Assembly (NCBI RefSeq): GCF_036621415.1
Contig: NZ_CP030941.1
Span: 930,001-994,000 of the forward strand
Source of the DNA: Nitratireductor thuwali
Lineage (GTDB): Bacteria > Pseudomonadota > Alphaproteobacteria > Rhizobiales > Rhizobiaceae
Reading direction: 5' to 3'
Length of the DNA stretch: 64,000 bases
The notes beneath the pieces were generated by a model. The model was given only the letters and a program-made list of their open reading frames with translations. It had not been told where the DNA came from and did no database searches. Below, piece by piece: positions 42,407 to 51,649 of the stretch (position 1 is its first letter; each line of letters opens with the position of its first letter). The translations under genes were made by a program, and so were the position numbers.

Positions 42407-43341
42407 TTGCGCACGGCTCCGAAGGTAATGCCGCGAAGGAGGTGCTTGCGCAGCAGGATGGTGAACACCATGACAGGCACCAGGAACAAGGTGGCGCCTG
42501 CGGCCACTGCCGGCCAGTCCTGACCGCCTACGCCGATGATCGTCGGGATGAAGGGCGGTGCAGTCTGCGCCGTGCCGGAGGTCAGAAGTACGGCGAAAGC
42601 ATATTCGTTCCAGGCAAAGATCAGGCAGAAGATGGCGGTGGAGGCGATGCCGGTGGCGGCCTGCGGCAGCACCACCTTGTAGAAGGCCTGGAACCGCGTG
42701 TAACCGTCAATGAGTGCCGCTTCCTCATATTCGACCGGAATCTCGTCTATGAACCCCTTCAGCAGCCACACCGACAGCGACAGGTTGACCGCCGTATAGA
42801 GCAGGATCATGCCCAGATGCGTGTCGTTCAGCCCCATGTGCCGGTACATCAGGAAAATTGGGATGGCGACGGCGACCGGCGGCATCATGCGCGTCGACAG
42901 GATGAAGAACATCAGATCGTCCTTCAACGGCACCTTGAAGCGCGAGAAGGCGTAAGCGGCAATGGTGCCGAGGAACACCGACAGGAAGGTCGAGCCAAAG
43001 CCGATGATGATGGAGTTGAGGAAGCGCTCGCCGTAACGCGACGGCCCGACGATCACCATGTCGTACTTGCGCACGATGCTGTCATACCAGGTTTGCGGTT
43101 CGCCCAGTTGCTCCAGCGTCTCAGTGCTGGCGCGAGTGCGCGTGGTGAAAAGGTTGACGTAACCCTCAAGCGTCGGATCGAAGACGACCTTCGGCGGATA
43201 TGCGATCGCGTCCGAGGGTGTCTTGAAGCCGGTGGCTATGATCCAGGCCAGCGGCATGATGGTGACGGCCGCATAGAAGATCACGAGAAAGCCGGCGAAG
43301 AGCTTCTGGCGACCGGACGGTTCGGTTACTGAGAAACTCAT
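42403..43341 (-). CDS. ABC transporter permease (MalG/GlpQ-like)
   Basis: A 312-aa six-helix permease with the EAA loop (EYEEAALIDGYTRFQAFYKV). It is coupled by ATGA overlaps to the upstream permease and the downstream small membrane protein. Together with its partner it forms the channel of a CUT1-type carbohydrate importer. Confidence 0.92.
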   Translation of the reverse strand: MSFSVTEPSGRQKLFAGFLVIFYAAVTIMPLAWIIATGFKTPSDAIAYPPKVVFDPTLEGYVNLFTTRTRASTETLEQLGEPQTWYDSIVRKYDMVIVGPSRYGERFLNSIIIGFGSTFLSVFLGTIAAYAFSRFKVPLKDDLMFFILSTRMMPPVAVAIPIFLMYRHMGLNDTHLGMILLYTAVNLSLSVWLLKGFIDEIPVEYEEAALIDGYTRFQAFYKVVLPQAATGIASTAIFCLIFAWNEYAFAVLLTSGTAQTAPPFIPTIIGVGGQDWPAVAAGATLFLVPVMVFTILLRKHLLRGITFGAVRK

Positions 43342-44285
43342 CTCTCTTTCACCTTGTTCAAGGCTTTCACATAGATCGAAGCGAGGCCGAAGATGGTCAC
43401 GAACAGAATCACCGCGTAGGCCGAGGCAAAGCCCGTGTTCCACTTCTCGAAGGCTTCACGCTTGAGGTTGATAGAGGTGAGTTCGGTCGTGGAGCCCGGC
43501 CCGCCGCCGGTCAGCTGCACCACCAGATCGAACATCTTGAAATTCTCGATGCCGCGGAAGAGCACGGCCAGCATCAGGAACGGCAACACCATCGGGATGG
43601 TGATGGTCCAGAACTGGCGCCACTTGCTGGCACGGTCGCATTCCGCCGCCTCATAGATGCTTTCGGGGATGGAGCGCAGACCGGCGAGGCAGATCAGCAT
43701 GACGAAGGGCGTCCACATCCAGGTGTCGACGATGACGATAGCCCAGGGCGCCAGCGCCACCTCGCCGATCATCGAGAAGCCGGACGGGTCGGCACCGGTC
43801 AGGAACCCAATCACGTAGTTGAACAGGCCGATCTGCGGCTGGTACAGGAATGTCCAGAAATTGCCCACCACCGCCGGCGAAAGCATCATCGGCAGCACGA
43901 TGACGGTGGTCCAGAGATCGCTTCCGCGGAACTTCTTGTTGATCAGATAGGCGAGTGTGAAACCGATCAGCACCTGAAACACAATAGTCCAGAAAACAAA
44001 GTGTGCGGTCGCCTGCATCGTGCCCCAGATGTCGCTGTCGGTCAGGATACGCTCGTAATTGCGCGAGCCCACGAATTCAGCTTCGCGGTTGGGACGATTG
44101 ACCCTGAAATTGGTGAAGCTCAGCCAGACTGTCCAAATCAACGGGAAGATGTTGATGGCGAGCAGCAACGCGATCGTCGGAGCGACGAAAATCCAGGCTA
44201 CCGCGCGGTCGGACAAGCCTTTGACACGACGCACGACGCTGCGCGGTGTCGCCTCGGCGACACGCTCTATCGGTGAGATGGACAT
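43338..44285 (-). CDS. ABC transporter permease (MalF/GlpP-like)
   Basis: A 315-aa six-helix permease with an EAA loop (SIYEAAECDRASKWRQFWTI). ATG 44285 is chosen because GAAGG lies upstream. It lies 75 bases after the binding protein gene, so the operon order is binding protein, permease, permease, small protein, ATPase, ATPase, kinase. Confidence 0.92.
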   Translation of the reverse strand: MSISPIERVAEATPRSVVRRVKGLSDRAVAWIFVAPTIALLLAINIFPLIWTVWLSFTNFRVNRPNREAEFVGSRNYERILTDSDIWGTMQATAHFVFWTIVFQVLIGFTLAYLINKKFRGSDLWTTVIVLPMMLSPAVVGNFWTFLYQPQIGLFNYVIGFLTGADPSGFSMIGEVALAPWAIVIVDTWMWTPFVMLICLAGLRSIPESIYEAAECDRASKWRQFWTITIPMVLPFLMLAVLFRGIENFKMFDLVVQLTGGGPGSTTELTSINLKREAFEKWNTGFASAYAVILFVTIFGLASIYVKALNKVKER

Positions 44286-44360
44286 TGTCTGGCCTTCATC
44301 CTGAAGCGAACGGGGTGATGCCGGAATCGGGTTCGGCATCACCGGGAATCCTATCGTGCG

Positions 44361-45692
44361 TCAGTATTTGCCTTCGTCCTCGAATATCTCTGCCCAATCC
44401 TCGGCGAGCCCGTCCAGGGCCTCCTGCGCCGTTCCGTTGCCGGCGACGACATAGTCGTGGACGCGGTCCTGCATGGCGAGTAGAAGCGAGGCATAGGCCG
44501 GCTCGGCCCAGAAATCCTTCACGATGGCCATGGAATCGAGAAAGGTCTGCGCGTAGGGCTGGCTGGAGGCAAAGCCGGGGTCCTCGACCACCGCCTTGAG
44601 CGCCGAGTAGCCGCCCGACTGCCACCATTTCTGCTGAACTTCAGGCTGGGCGAACCACTTGATGTATTCAAGCGCCGCATCCTGCTTGTCGGAATAGGAG
44701 ACAACCGAGATGCCCTGGCCGCCGAGCTGCGCAAAATGGCCGTCGGGACCTTTCGGATTGGCGAAGTAGCCCGACTTTCCACCACCGACATTCGGGTCCG
44801 CTTCGACGCCCGGCCAGATAAAGGCAAAATTCATCTGCAGCGCCACCTGCCCCGATTTGTAGGCATCGATATTTTCAGACATGTACCAGTCCGAGGAGCC
44901 CGGCGGGGTACAGCAATCATAAAGTTCCTTGTAGAATTCCAGCCCCTTCACTGCGCCTTCGGAATTGACGAAGCCGTCAAGTTCATAGGGCTTGTCGGGG
45001 TTTTCGTACTGGAAGCCGTAATTGTAGAGGACGTTGGTCACACCCATCGTAATGCCTTCGGAGCCGCGCTCGGTGTAGATCGCAGCGCCATAGACCTTGC
45101 GCCCGTCGATCTCGCGTCCTTGGAAGAATTCTGCGATCTCCTTCAGCTCGGCCAATGTCTCGGGAGCGGCCAGATCACGCCCATACTTCTCCTTGAATTC
45201 CGCCTGGACCTCGGGCTTGTCGAACCAGTCCTTGCGGTAGGTCCAGCCAACCACGTCGCCGAAGGCCGGCAGCGCCCAATAATTCGGCGTCCCCTTCGGC
45301 CACTCTGAATAGCCGGTCACCGTCGCGGGAATGAAGTCATCCATGGTGATGCCTTCTTTCTCGAAGAAGTCATTCAACTTGACGTAATGACCGCTTTCGG
45401 CCGAGCCGCCGATCCACTGGCTGTCGCCGATCATAAGATCGCAGAGTTGGCCACCGGAATTGAGCTCGTTGAGCATGCGGTCGGCAAAATTCGGCCACGG
45501 CACGAACTCGAATTTCATCGTGTGGCCCGACTGCTGTTCGAAGTCCTTGGACAATTCCACCAGCGCGTTGGCCGGGTCCCACGCGGCCCAGCAGAGCGTC
45601 AGTTCGTCCGCGTTCGCGGGCGCCGAAACGGCTAGGCAGGCGGTAAGGCCGGCGGCGGCAACGGAATACAGGGTCTTGGTTTTCATGCGCAT
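44361..45692 (-). CDS. ABC transporter substrate-binding protein (carbohydrate, family 1)
   Basis: A 443-aa exported protein. ATG 45692 has GGAGG five bases upstream. The signal peptide ends near APANADE. The mature protein shows the family 1 layout with ALVELSKDFEQQSGHTMKFE, WKDWF-type aromatic stretches and VALQMNFAFIWPGVEA. It probably captures a polyol, triose or short-chain sugar, given the downstream dihydroxyacetone kinase. Two palindromes that look like LacI-family operators lie 165-210 bases upstream. Confidence 0.9.
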   Translation of the reverse strand: MRMKTKTLYSVAAAGLTACLAVSAPANADELTLCWAAWDPANALVELSKDFEQQSGHTMKFEFVPWPNFADRMLNELNSGGQLCDLMIGDSQWIGGSAESGHYVKLNDFFEKEGITMDDFIPATVTGYSEWPKGTPNYWALPAFGDVVGWTYRKDWFDKPEVQAEFKEKYGRDLAAPETLAELKEIAEFFQGREIDGRKVYGAAIYTERGSEGITMGVTNVLYNYGFQYENPDKPYELDGFVNSEGAVKGLEFYKELYDCCTPPGSSDWYMSENIDAYKSGQVALQMNFAFIWPGVEADPNVGGGKSGYFANPKGPDGHFAQLGGQGISVVSYSDKQDAALEYIKWFAQPEVQQKWWQSGGYSALKAVVEDPGFASSQPYAQTFLDSMAIVKDFWAEPAYASLLLAMQDRVHDYVVAGNGTAQEALDGLAEDWAEIFEDEGKY

Positions 45693-45857
45693 ATCTTCCT
45701 CCCAAGCCGCCCCGGTTGAAGAAGCGGCGCACGCCTTTCGAGGCGCTATTGTCTGCGCGAGGGGCCCAGGCATCCCCGGGCAGATCTCCTCCCTCGGCAC
45801 TTCCGGCAGCACGGCCAACAATCCTCACATCCGCCGCCTGCGTGAACTAGTCATAAT

Positions 45858-45873
45858 TGAGGTGCGCACCTCA
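45858..45873. promoter_or_regulatory. LacI-family operator candidate 1
   Basis: TGAGGTGCGCACCTCA is a perfect 16-base palindrome in the gap between the ABC operon and the divergent LacI-family gene. A second copy lies 30 bases away. Confidence 0.8.
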
Positions 45874-45887
45874 TATCAAGCGTTTTT

Positions 45888-45903
45888 TGAGGTGCGTACC
45901 TCA
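45888..45903. promoter_or_regulatory. LacI-family operator candidate 2
   Basis: TGAGGTGCGTACCTCA differs from the first copy by one base. Centre-to-centre spacing is 30 bases, about three helical turns, so two dimers would bind on the same DNA face. Confidence 0.8.
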
Positions 45904-45970
45904 TTTTTCTTGCCATCAATGCCGGCTTGACTGATAACGGCTCGCCGTTACGTGGAGTTTAGGAGCGGGA

Positions 45971-46993
45971 ATGCGTCCCACCACCAAGGATCTTGCCAGA
46001 GCAGCAGGCGTAAGCCTGGCGACAGTAGACCGCGTCCTGAACGAGCGCCCGAATGTCAGCAACCGCACGGTGCGCAAGGTGCATGAAGCCATCGAGCGTA
46101 TCGGATTCGAGCGCAATCTCGCCGCGGTCAATCTCGCCCGCAGCAGGACCTACCGATTCCACTTCGTGCTGCCGGAGCGTGGCGACCAGTATCTGGCTGA
46201 ACTGCTCGCCGAAGTCGACGCGGCGCGCGCGACCCTGAAATCCGACCTCGTCGAGGTCAACGTCATCCGGCTTGACATCGAAGACCCGCATGCTGTCGCC
46301 AACCAGCTCTCATCCCTCGATCCCGGAAAGGTGGACGGTGTGGCGGTCATGGCGCCCGAATCCCCCCAGGTGCGCGACGCGGTAATGCGCCTCAATGAGC
46401 GCGACATTCGCGTCGTGCAATTCCTGTCGGGCCAGGCGAATCTGGGGCATCACGACTTCGTGGGCATCGACAACGTCGCGGCGGGCGCAACCGCAGGTCG
46501 CCTGGTCGGGCGGTTCAGCAGTGGACGCCATGGCCGGATCGCGGTGATCACCGAAACCATACAATCGCAGGACAGCCTCAAGCGTCGACTGGGTTTCGAC
46601 CAGGTGATCAACCGCGGATTCCCCGCTCTCCAATGCCTGCCGACGCTGGAGACGCATGGAGACGCCGGGCGTGCCGAGCGCATTATCCGGCGGACCTTCG
46701 CCAACTATCCCGACATCGTCGCGGTCTACATCATGAGTTCGGAAGCGCGCGTGCCGCTCGAAGCCGTATCGCGCTACGCCGATCTCGAGAATCTCGTGGT
46801 GGTCGCCCATGAGCGGACCCCGTTCAACGAACAGGCTCTACGTGATGAGCGCATCGACGCGATCATCGCCCAGAACCCGGGGCACGCCGTGCGCAGCGCC
46901 CTGCGCATCCTGCGCGCCCGCGCCGACAAGCGTCAGCCTTTCGCCGCCCAGGAAAAAATGCGGATCGAAATACTACTGGCGGAAAATCTGTAG
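45971..46993 (+). CDS. LacI-family transcriptional regulator
   Basis: A 340-aa regulator; AGGAG precedes ATG 45971. The helix-turn-helix (KDLARAAGVSLATVDRVLNE) and hinge helix (NLAAVNLARSRTYR) are followed by a sugar-binding-protein-like effector domain. It is divergent from the ABC/kinase operon, and two palindromic operators lie between. It most likely represses that operon until its sugar ligand binds. Confidence 0.93.
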   Translation: MRPTTKDLARAAGVSLATVDRVLNERPNVSNRTVRKVHEAIERIGFERNLAAVNLARSRTYRFHFVLPERGDQYLAELLAEVDAARATLKSDLVEVNVIRLDIEDPHAVANQLSSLDPGKVDGVAVMAPESPQVRDAVMRLNERDIRVVQFLSGQANLGHHDFVGIDNVAAGATAGRLVGRFSSGRHGRIAVITETIQSQDSLKRRLGFDQVINRGFPALQCLPTLETHGDAGRAERIIRRTFANYPDIVAVYIMSSEARVPLEAVSRYADLENLVVVAHERTPFNEQALRDERIDAIIAQNPGHAVRSALRILRARADKRQPFAAQEKMRIEILLAENL

Positions 46994-47225
46994 CCATTCT
47001 CTGGGAGCATCAGTGACTTCCCGATCCTTTAGTCGCACGAAATCCCGGCTATGCTGCAGTAGAACTGATTGGAAGCCTGCCAATAAGAGACCGCAAACTC
47101 CGGCACCAGCACGTTTCCCATCCTTTGAAGCTCCGTGTTGATCCGGGCACCCGCTGGCTGCGCCGTCGGACATCGCCTTGGTTCCTGCAGCCGTCACTCG
47201 CCGTATTGATGCAAGCGTTCCAACG

Positions 47226-48512
47226 CTACTGCGGGCCCATGAAGAGATGTGGCAGCCAGAGGCTGATCTGCGGGAAGGCGGCGAGCAGGACGAGGACGAT
47301 CGTCAGCGGCAGGAAATATGGGATCACTGAGCGCACCACGTCTTCTACCGGCACGCCGGCTATGCGCGAGACGATATAGAGCCCGATGCCAAGCGGCGGA
47401 GTGGCGATGCCGAGGATGATCGACATCTGTAGCACTATGCCGAAATGAACTCGGTCGATGCCGTAGGAGTCGACCAGCGGCAGCAGGATGGGCACGAGCA
47501 GCAGCTTGATGGTCACGCCGTCGATGAAGCAGCCTATGATGAGCATGCCGAGCATCGTCACCAGCAGGAAGAAGAAGGCACTGTCCACCAGATTGGGGAT
47601 GGTGGCCGCCAGGCTCTGCGGCACCTGCTCGATGGCCAGAAGCCAGCCCATGCTGTTTGCGAAGCCGATGATGATCATGATCATCGAGGTGATCAGCATG
47701 GTCTCGGTCGTCGCCCTGACCAGTGCTTCCCAAGTCAGCGTCCTGAACAGGCAGCCGAGAAGCAGGATATAGGCGCAGGCCAGAACGCCGGCCTCCGAGG
47801 CGGTGGTCGTGCCCGTCAGGATGCCGACCATGATGATGGCCGGGGCCATCAACGCCGCCGCGCCGGTCAGCGCGTGCCTCCAGATTTCGCCCAGCGAGGC
47901 GCGCGGTTCGCGCGGGAAGTCCTGGCGGGTCGCCAGGAAACGGTTGAAGACCATCAACGCCCCGGCGATCAGGAAGGCAGGAACGATGCCCGCCAGGAAC
48001 ATCCGCGCCACCGATACATTGGCGAGGAACGAGTAGACGACGAGGGGCACGGAAGGCGGGATGAAGGGCGCCACGATGGCCGAAACGGTGGTGATGGCAG
48101 CGGCAAAGGCGGGCTTGTAGCCGCGTTCGCGCATGGCCTTGATTTCCACGGCCCCAAGGCCGGCGATGTCGGCCACGGCTGCGCCCGTGCCGCCGGCCAG
48201 CATCACCGAGGCAAGTACGTTGACCTGCGCCAGGCCGGCCCGGAAGTGGCCCACCAGGGCACTGGCGAAGTTGAAGATCCGCTCGGTCATGCCCACGGCA
48301 TTCATCAGGTTGCCGGCAAGCACGAAGAAGGGAATGGCAAGCAGCGAGGAATTGCTCGCGGCCTCCAGCACCTTCATGGGAACGATCCACAAATTGCCGG
48401 CGAAGCCCGAGGCGATGAGGGCGCCGGCGACCGCCACGCCGATGGCCGCCGTGATCGGCACCCGGATGGCAAGCAGCAGCACGAAGGTTGTGAACAGGCC
48501 AACCGCCACCAT
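47226..48512 (-). CDS. TRAP transporter large permease (DctM)
   Basis: A 428-aa protein with about 12 membrane helices, the ion-coupled transport subunit of a TRAP importer. GGTGAAVADIAGLGAVEIKAM and IIGCFIDGVTIKLLLVPI match conserved DctM regions. The start follows the small-permease stop by one base. Its last 110 bases have a broken duplicate at about 1410-1522. Confidence 0.93.
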   Translation of the reverse strand: MVAVGLFTTFVLLLAIRVPITAAIGVAVAGALIASGFAGNLWIVPMKVLEAASNSSLLAIPFFVLAGNLMNAVGMTERIFNFASALVGHFRAGLAQVNVLASVMLAGGTGAAVADIAGLGAVEIKAMRERGYKPAFAAAITTVSAIVAPFIPPSVPLVVYSFLANVSVARMFLAGIVPAFLIAGALMVFNRFLATRQDFPREPRASLGEIWRHALTGAAALMAPAIIMVGILTGTTTASEAGVLACAYILLLGCLFRTLTWEALVRATTETMLITSMIMIIIGFANSMGWLLAIEQVPQSLAATIPNLVDSAFFFLLVTMLGMLIIGCFIDGVTIKLLLVPILLPLVDSYGIDRVHFGIVLQMSIILGIATPPLGIGLYIVSRIAGVPVEDVVRSVIPYFLPLTIVLVLLAAFPQISLWLPHLFMGPQ

Positions 48513-48513
48513 G

Positions 48514-49011
48514 TCACGCTTCCTCCACGGGTCTGGCGAGCGCGCGTGTGCTGACGATGATGTCGAGCACGAACTGCAGCACGATAAGCGCGCATGAGAT
48601 GAAGAAGGGGACGGAGAGCCAATAGCGCTGGATGCCCACAAGGTCGATCCGTCCCACCTGCCGGGGCACCAGGATCGGCGCCTGGTAAAGGATGAGCAGC
48701 AGCAGGCCGATCACGATGCAGCCCACCAGAATGCGCAGCACGGCGCGCACCCGTGGTCCGAACTGGCGGACGAGGATGTCCAGGGAGATGTCCTGGCCCC
48801 GGCGGTAGATCACGAAGAAGCCGAGGAAGATCATCCAGACGAACAGCACCTCGGTCCAGGGGAAGACCCAGATGATGCCGAGGTCCAGAAACAGCCTGGA
48901 AAGGATGTTGGCGAGATTGATCGCCAACATCACCAGGAGCAGGCCGTTTGCTGCGATCAGGAAGACCCGCTCGCAGACGCCGAGTCCGGCATCCAGCGCC
49001 CTTACGATCAT
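48514..49011 (-). CDS. TRAP transporter small permease (DctQ)
   Basis: A 165-aa protein with four membrane helices. WVFPWTEVLFVWMIFLGFFV and RGQDISLDILVRQFGPRVRA match the DctQ family. It overlaps the binding-protein stop by ATGA and is required for large-permease function in characterised TRAP systems. Confidence 0.92.
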   Translation of the reverse strand: MIVRALDAGLGVCERVFLIAANGLLLVMLAINLANILSRLFLDLGIIWVFPWTEVLFVWMIFLGFFVIYRRGQDISLDILVRQFGPRVRAVLRILVGCIVIGLLLLILYQAPILVPRQVGRIDLVGIQRYWLSVPFFISCALIVLQFVLDIIVSTRALARPVEEA

Positions 49012-50012
49012 CCGTCGGTCTGGCGCGTTTCGGCGACAGCCTTCAGAAAACCTTGCGGCAGTTCGCCACGGCTGTCCATCTCCTCATAGAGCTCCATCAT
49101 GCGCGCGACGAAGGGAGACGTATCGACTTTGGAGAACGTTACGCCTTCCGCCTTCATGCGTTCGATGGATTCGTTGGCGATCTTCATCGTGTCCGCCTCC
49201 GATTCGGCGGCCACTTCGTCGTAAGCCTCCAAAATCTGCGCGCGCGTCTCCTCGTCAAGACCGTTCCAGGCAGCCGCGTTGGCCATGAAGGCCAGGCCCT
49301 GCGGATATTCGTCGTGCCGGATGACGTAGGGGGCGACTTCGTAGAAGCGCATTGGCTCCACGAGCGCTATCGGGCTGTTGACGGCCTCGACGATGCCGCG
49401 CCCCAGCGATTCATAGACCTCGGTCCAGCCGAGCGTGCGCACTTCGGCGCCGAGATGGCGCCATGCCGCCGCGGCGAGCTCGTCCGGATGCAGGCGAAGC
49501 CGGAGGCCATTGATGTCGTCGAGTGATTCCACCGGCTTCTTCGACACCATGACCCGATATGGTCCGCGCACCATGGCGGTCGAATCGCCGATCACCGTAA
49601 TGCCGGCTTCCGTCTCGATCTGCTCGTGCCAACCCTCCACGAGATCGGAGGCCATGAAGCGCGACCAATGCTCGCGGTCGTCGAACAGGAAGGGCGCGCT
49701 CACGAACTGCATCTCGGGCACCCACTTCTGCAGATAGGACGATCCTTCGGGATAGATGTGCACCGTTCCCATCTGGAGTTGCTCCAGGATGGCGTCGTCC
49801 TTGCCGAGCTGTTCGTTGGGGAAGACCTGGACCGTCACCTTTCCGTTCGTCTTCTCCGCAATACGGTCCGCGACAGCCTGGAAGATGACGCCTTCCACCG
49901 AGTCCGCCGGCATCTTGTGCGCCATGCGCCAGGTCTCGGCCGTGGCCTGGAAGCTGAAGCCCGATGCGAGCGCCGCGACCACGGCGAGCGTTGTCCATTT
50001 CATCCTGTTCAT
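49008..50012 (-). CDS. TRAP transporter substrate-binding protein (DctP)
   Basis: A 334-aa exported binding protein; ATG 50012 follows GGGAGAG. Signal peptide to about residue 25. PNEQLGKDDAILEQLQMGTV and GLRLRLHPDELAAAAWRHLG are typical DctP segments; the arginine in LRLR would bind the carboxylate of the ligand. The ligand is probably an organic acid processed by the adjacent RraA-like enzyme and C-N hydrolase. Confidence 0.93.
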   Translation of the reverse strand: MNRMKWTTLAVVAALASGFSFQATAETWRMAHKMPADSVEGVIFQAVADRIAEKTNGKVTVQVFPNEQLGKDDAILEQLQMGTVHIYPEGSSYLQKWVPEMQFVSAPFLFDDREHWSRFMASDLVEGWHEQIETEAGITVIGDSTAMVRGPYRVMVSKKPVESLDDINGLRLRLHPDELAAAAWRHLGAEVRTLGWTEVYESLGRGIVEAVNSPIALVEPMRFYEVAPYVIRHDEYPQGLAFMANAAAWNGLDEETRAQILEAYDEVAAESEADTMKIANESIERMKAEGVTFSKVDTSPFVARMMELYEEMDSRGELPQGFLKAVAETRQTDG

Positions 50013-50058
50013 TTCACTCTCCCATTTTTTGTCTATAGACCTTCGGCGCAACCGAAAG

Positions 50059-50736
50059 CTATTCCGCCGCGACTGCCCCCATGGCGGCGGCGACTTTCTC
50101 GCTCGCGCCGGTGATGTCGGGAAGCTTCTCTCCGTTGCGCAGCCTTTCCAGAACCGTGATCTCCCGTTCCTGCATGGCGATGGCGCGCTCGGCCACGGCA
50201 AGGCACTGGTCCGGCTTCAGGAACAGAACGCCGCTCTCATCGGCCAGCACCGCGTCTCCCGGCTCCACAGCCTGGCCGCCGACCGATACGGGAACGTTGA
50301 AAGCTCCTTCCAAGCCGAGCAACTTGGTCGTGATCGGTGCTGGACCGGCGCACCAGACCGGCATGTCGCAACGCCGAATTTCTCCGAAATCCGTCGCTGG
50401 ACCGTCGATCACCGCACCCACGACGCCGGCGAGCTTCGCCGCGTTGGTAACCACACCGCCCCAGCAGGCGTGCTTGGTGTCGCCGCCCCGGTCGATGACC
50501 AGAAAGTCGCCCGGTCGGACAAGCGCCAGAACGTGATGCAGCAGAGTTGAGTCCGCGCCGGGTATGCGCAAGGTCACCGCAGTACCGGCGATGCGCTTTT
50601 CCGGCAACACGGCGCGCAAGCGGCTGTCGGCGAACTGCGTGTGCAGGAAGTGTCCGACAGTCGCTGTCTCCACGAGTTGCAGGCGCTCGATCGTGGAGCG
50701 CGAAATCTGCGGCGGCAAAGGGTTGATCTGGAACAT
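50059..50736 (-). CDS. RraA-like / 4-hydroxy-4-methyl-2-oxoglutarate aldolase family protein
   Basis: A 225-aa protein of the RraA/HMG aldolase family. VIDRGGDTKHACWGGVVTNA, then AAKLAGVVGAVIDGPATDFG, form the active-site region; in aldolase members the last part reads RD, but here it is TD (T115-D116), so the catalytic arginine may be absent. Members act as retro-aldolases or oxaloacetate decarboxylases. The gene lies nine bases after a C-N hydrolase and before the TRAP genes. Confidence 0.8.
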   Translation of the reverse strand: MFQINPLPPQISRSTIERLQLVETATVGHFLHTQFADSRLRAVLPEKRIAGTAVTLRIPGADSTLLHHVLALVRPGDFLVIDRGGDTKHACWGGVVTNAAKLAGVVGAVIDGPATDFGEIRRCDMPVWCAGPAPITTKLLGLEGAFNVPVSVGGQAVEPGDAVLADESGVLFLKPDQCLAVAERAIAMQEREITVLERLRNGEKLPDITGASEKVAAAMGAVAAE

Positions 50737-50745
50737 GGAGCCGCC

Positions 50746-51558
50746 TCACAGAACGTGATGGTTGTGGACCGGCACGTTCTGCCGCACGCGGTCGCGATAT
50801 TCGTGGTTGAGAGTGCCCGTGGCGTGACCCACGTGGTCGCCCATCTGGGTGGTGACATGGCCCCATGGGTCGATCACCATGCTGTGGCCAAAGCAGGCCT
50901 TCCTGCCCCCGGCATGGCTGCCGTACTGGCCGACGGCGACGAAATGCGTCTGCGTCTCGATCGCCCTTGCGCGGGCGAGCACCTCCCAGTGGTCCTTGCC
51001 CGTCATCAGGGTGAAGGCAGCGGGCAGGACGATTACCTCCGCTCCCCGGTCGCGCAGGGCGCGGAAGAGCTCGGGGAAGCGGATGTCGTAGCAGATGGCG
51101 CAGCCCACCATGCGGCCCTTGCATTGGTAGGTGACGATGTCCGACCCCGGCGCGATCGTCGCACTCTCCCGGTGACTCACCCCGCCCGGCACATCAACAT
51201 CGAACAGATGGATCTTCCGGTAGCGTGCGATCTCGCCGCCGTGCGGCCCAAAGACGACGGTGGTGTTGTAGAACTTGTTACCGGCTCTCTCGACGATGCT
51301 TCCGCCATGCAGCGTCACTTCGTGCTCGCGGGCAAGATCGGTCATCGTGCTATAGGCTTCGCCGTCGGGAAATTCCTCGGCGCTGGCGTGGAAGTCCGCC
51401 GGGGTGTCGCCCAGCAACGCCCAATATTCCGGCAGCACGATGAGATCGGGATCGTCTTTGGCGGCCTCAGCCACCAAGTCCTTTGCCGCCGCGATATTGG
51501 CGGCCTTGTCTCCCTGGGAGTTCATCTGAACGATAGAAATCTTCACGGGGTTCCTCAT
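50746..51558 (-). CDS. Carbon-nitrogen hydrolase (nitrilase superfamily amidase)
   Basis: A 270-aa enzyme with the full catalytic triad of the nitrilase fold: E44 (VLPEYW), K115 (YRKIHLFD) and C156 (GCAICYDIRFPE). Nearest in pattern to omega-amidase and deaminated-glutathione amidase types, which release ammonia from terminal amides. It is the first structural gene after the LysR regulator in the TRAP operon, suggesting hydrolysis of an imported amide-acid. The start is an ATG with a weak ribosome site. Confidence 0.9.
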   Translation of the reverse strand: MRNPVKISIVQMNSQGDKAANIAAAKDLVAEAAKDDPDLIVLPEYWALLGDTPADFHASAEEFPDGEAYSTMTDLAREHEVTLHGGSIVERAGNKFYNTTVVFGPHGGEIARYRKIHLFDVDVPGGVSHRESATIAPGSDIVTYQCKGRMVGCAICYDIRFPELFRALRDRGAEVIVLPAAFTLMTGKDHWEVLARARAIETQTHFVAVGQYGSHAGGRKACFGHSMVIDPWGHVTTQMGDHVGHATGTLNHEYRDRVRQNVPVHNHHVL

Positions 51559-51649
51559 CTTTCTTGATGAGGAAAGGTCCCTCACGCCGGCTCCCCATGT
51601 CCAACGCAATATTTTTGACAGTTCCCATAAAAAAATTTTGTGCGTGCTC

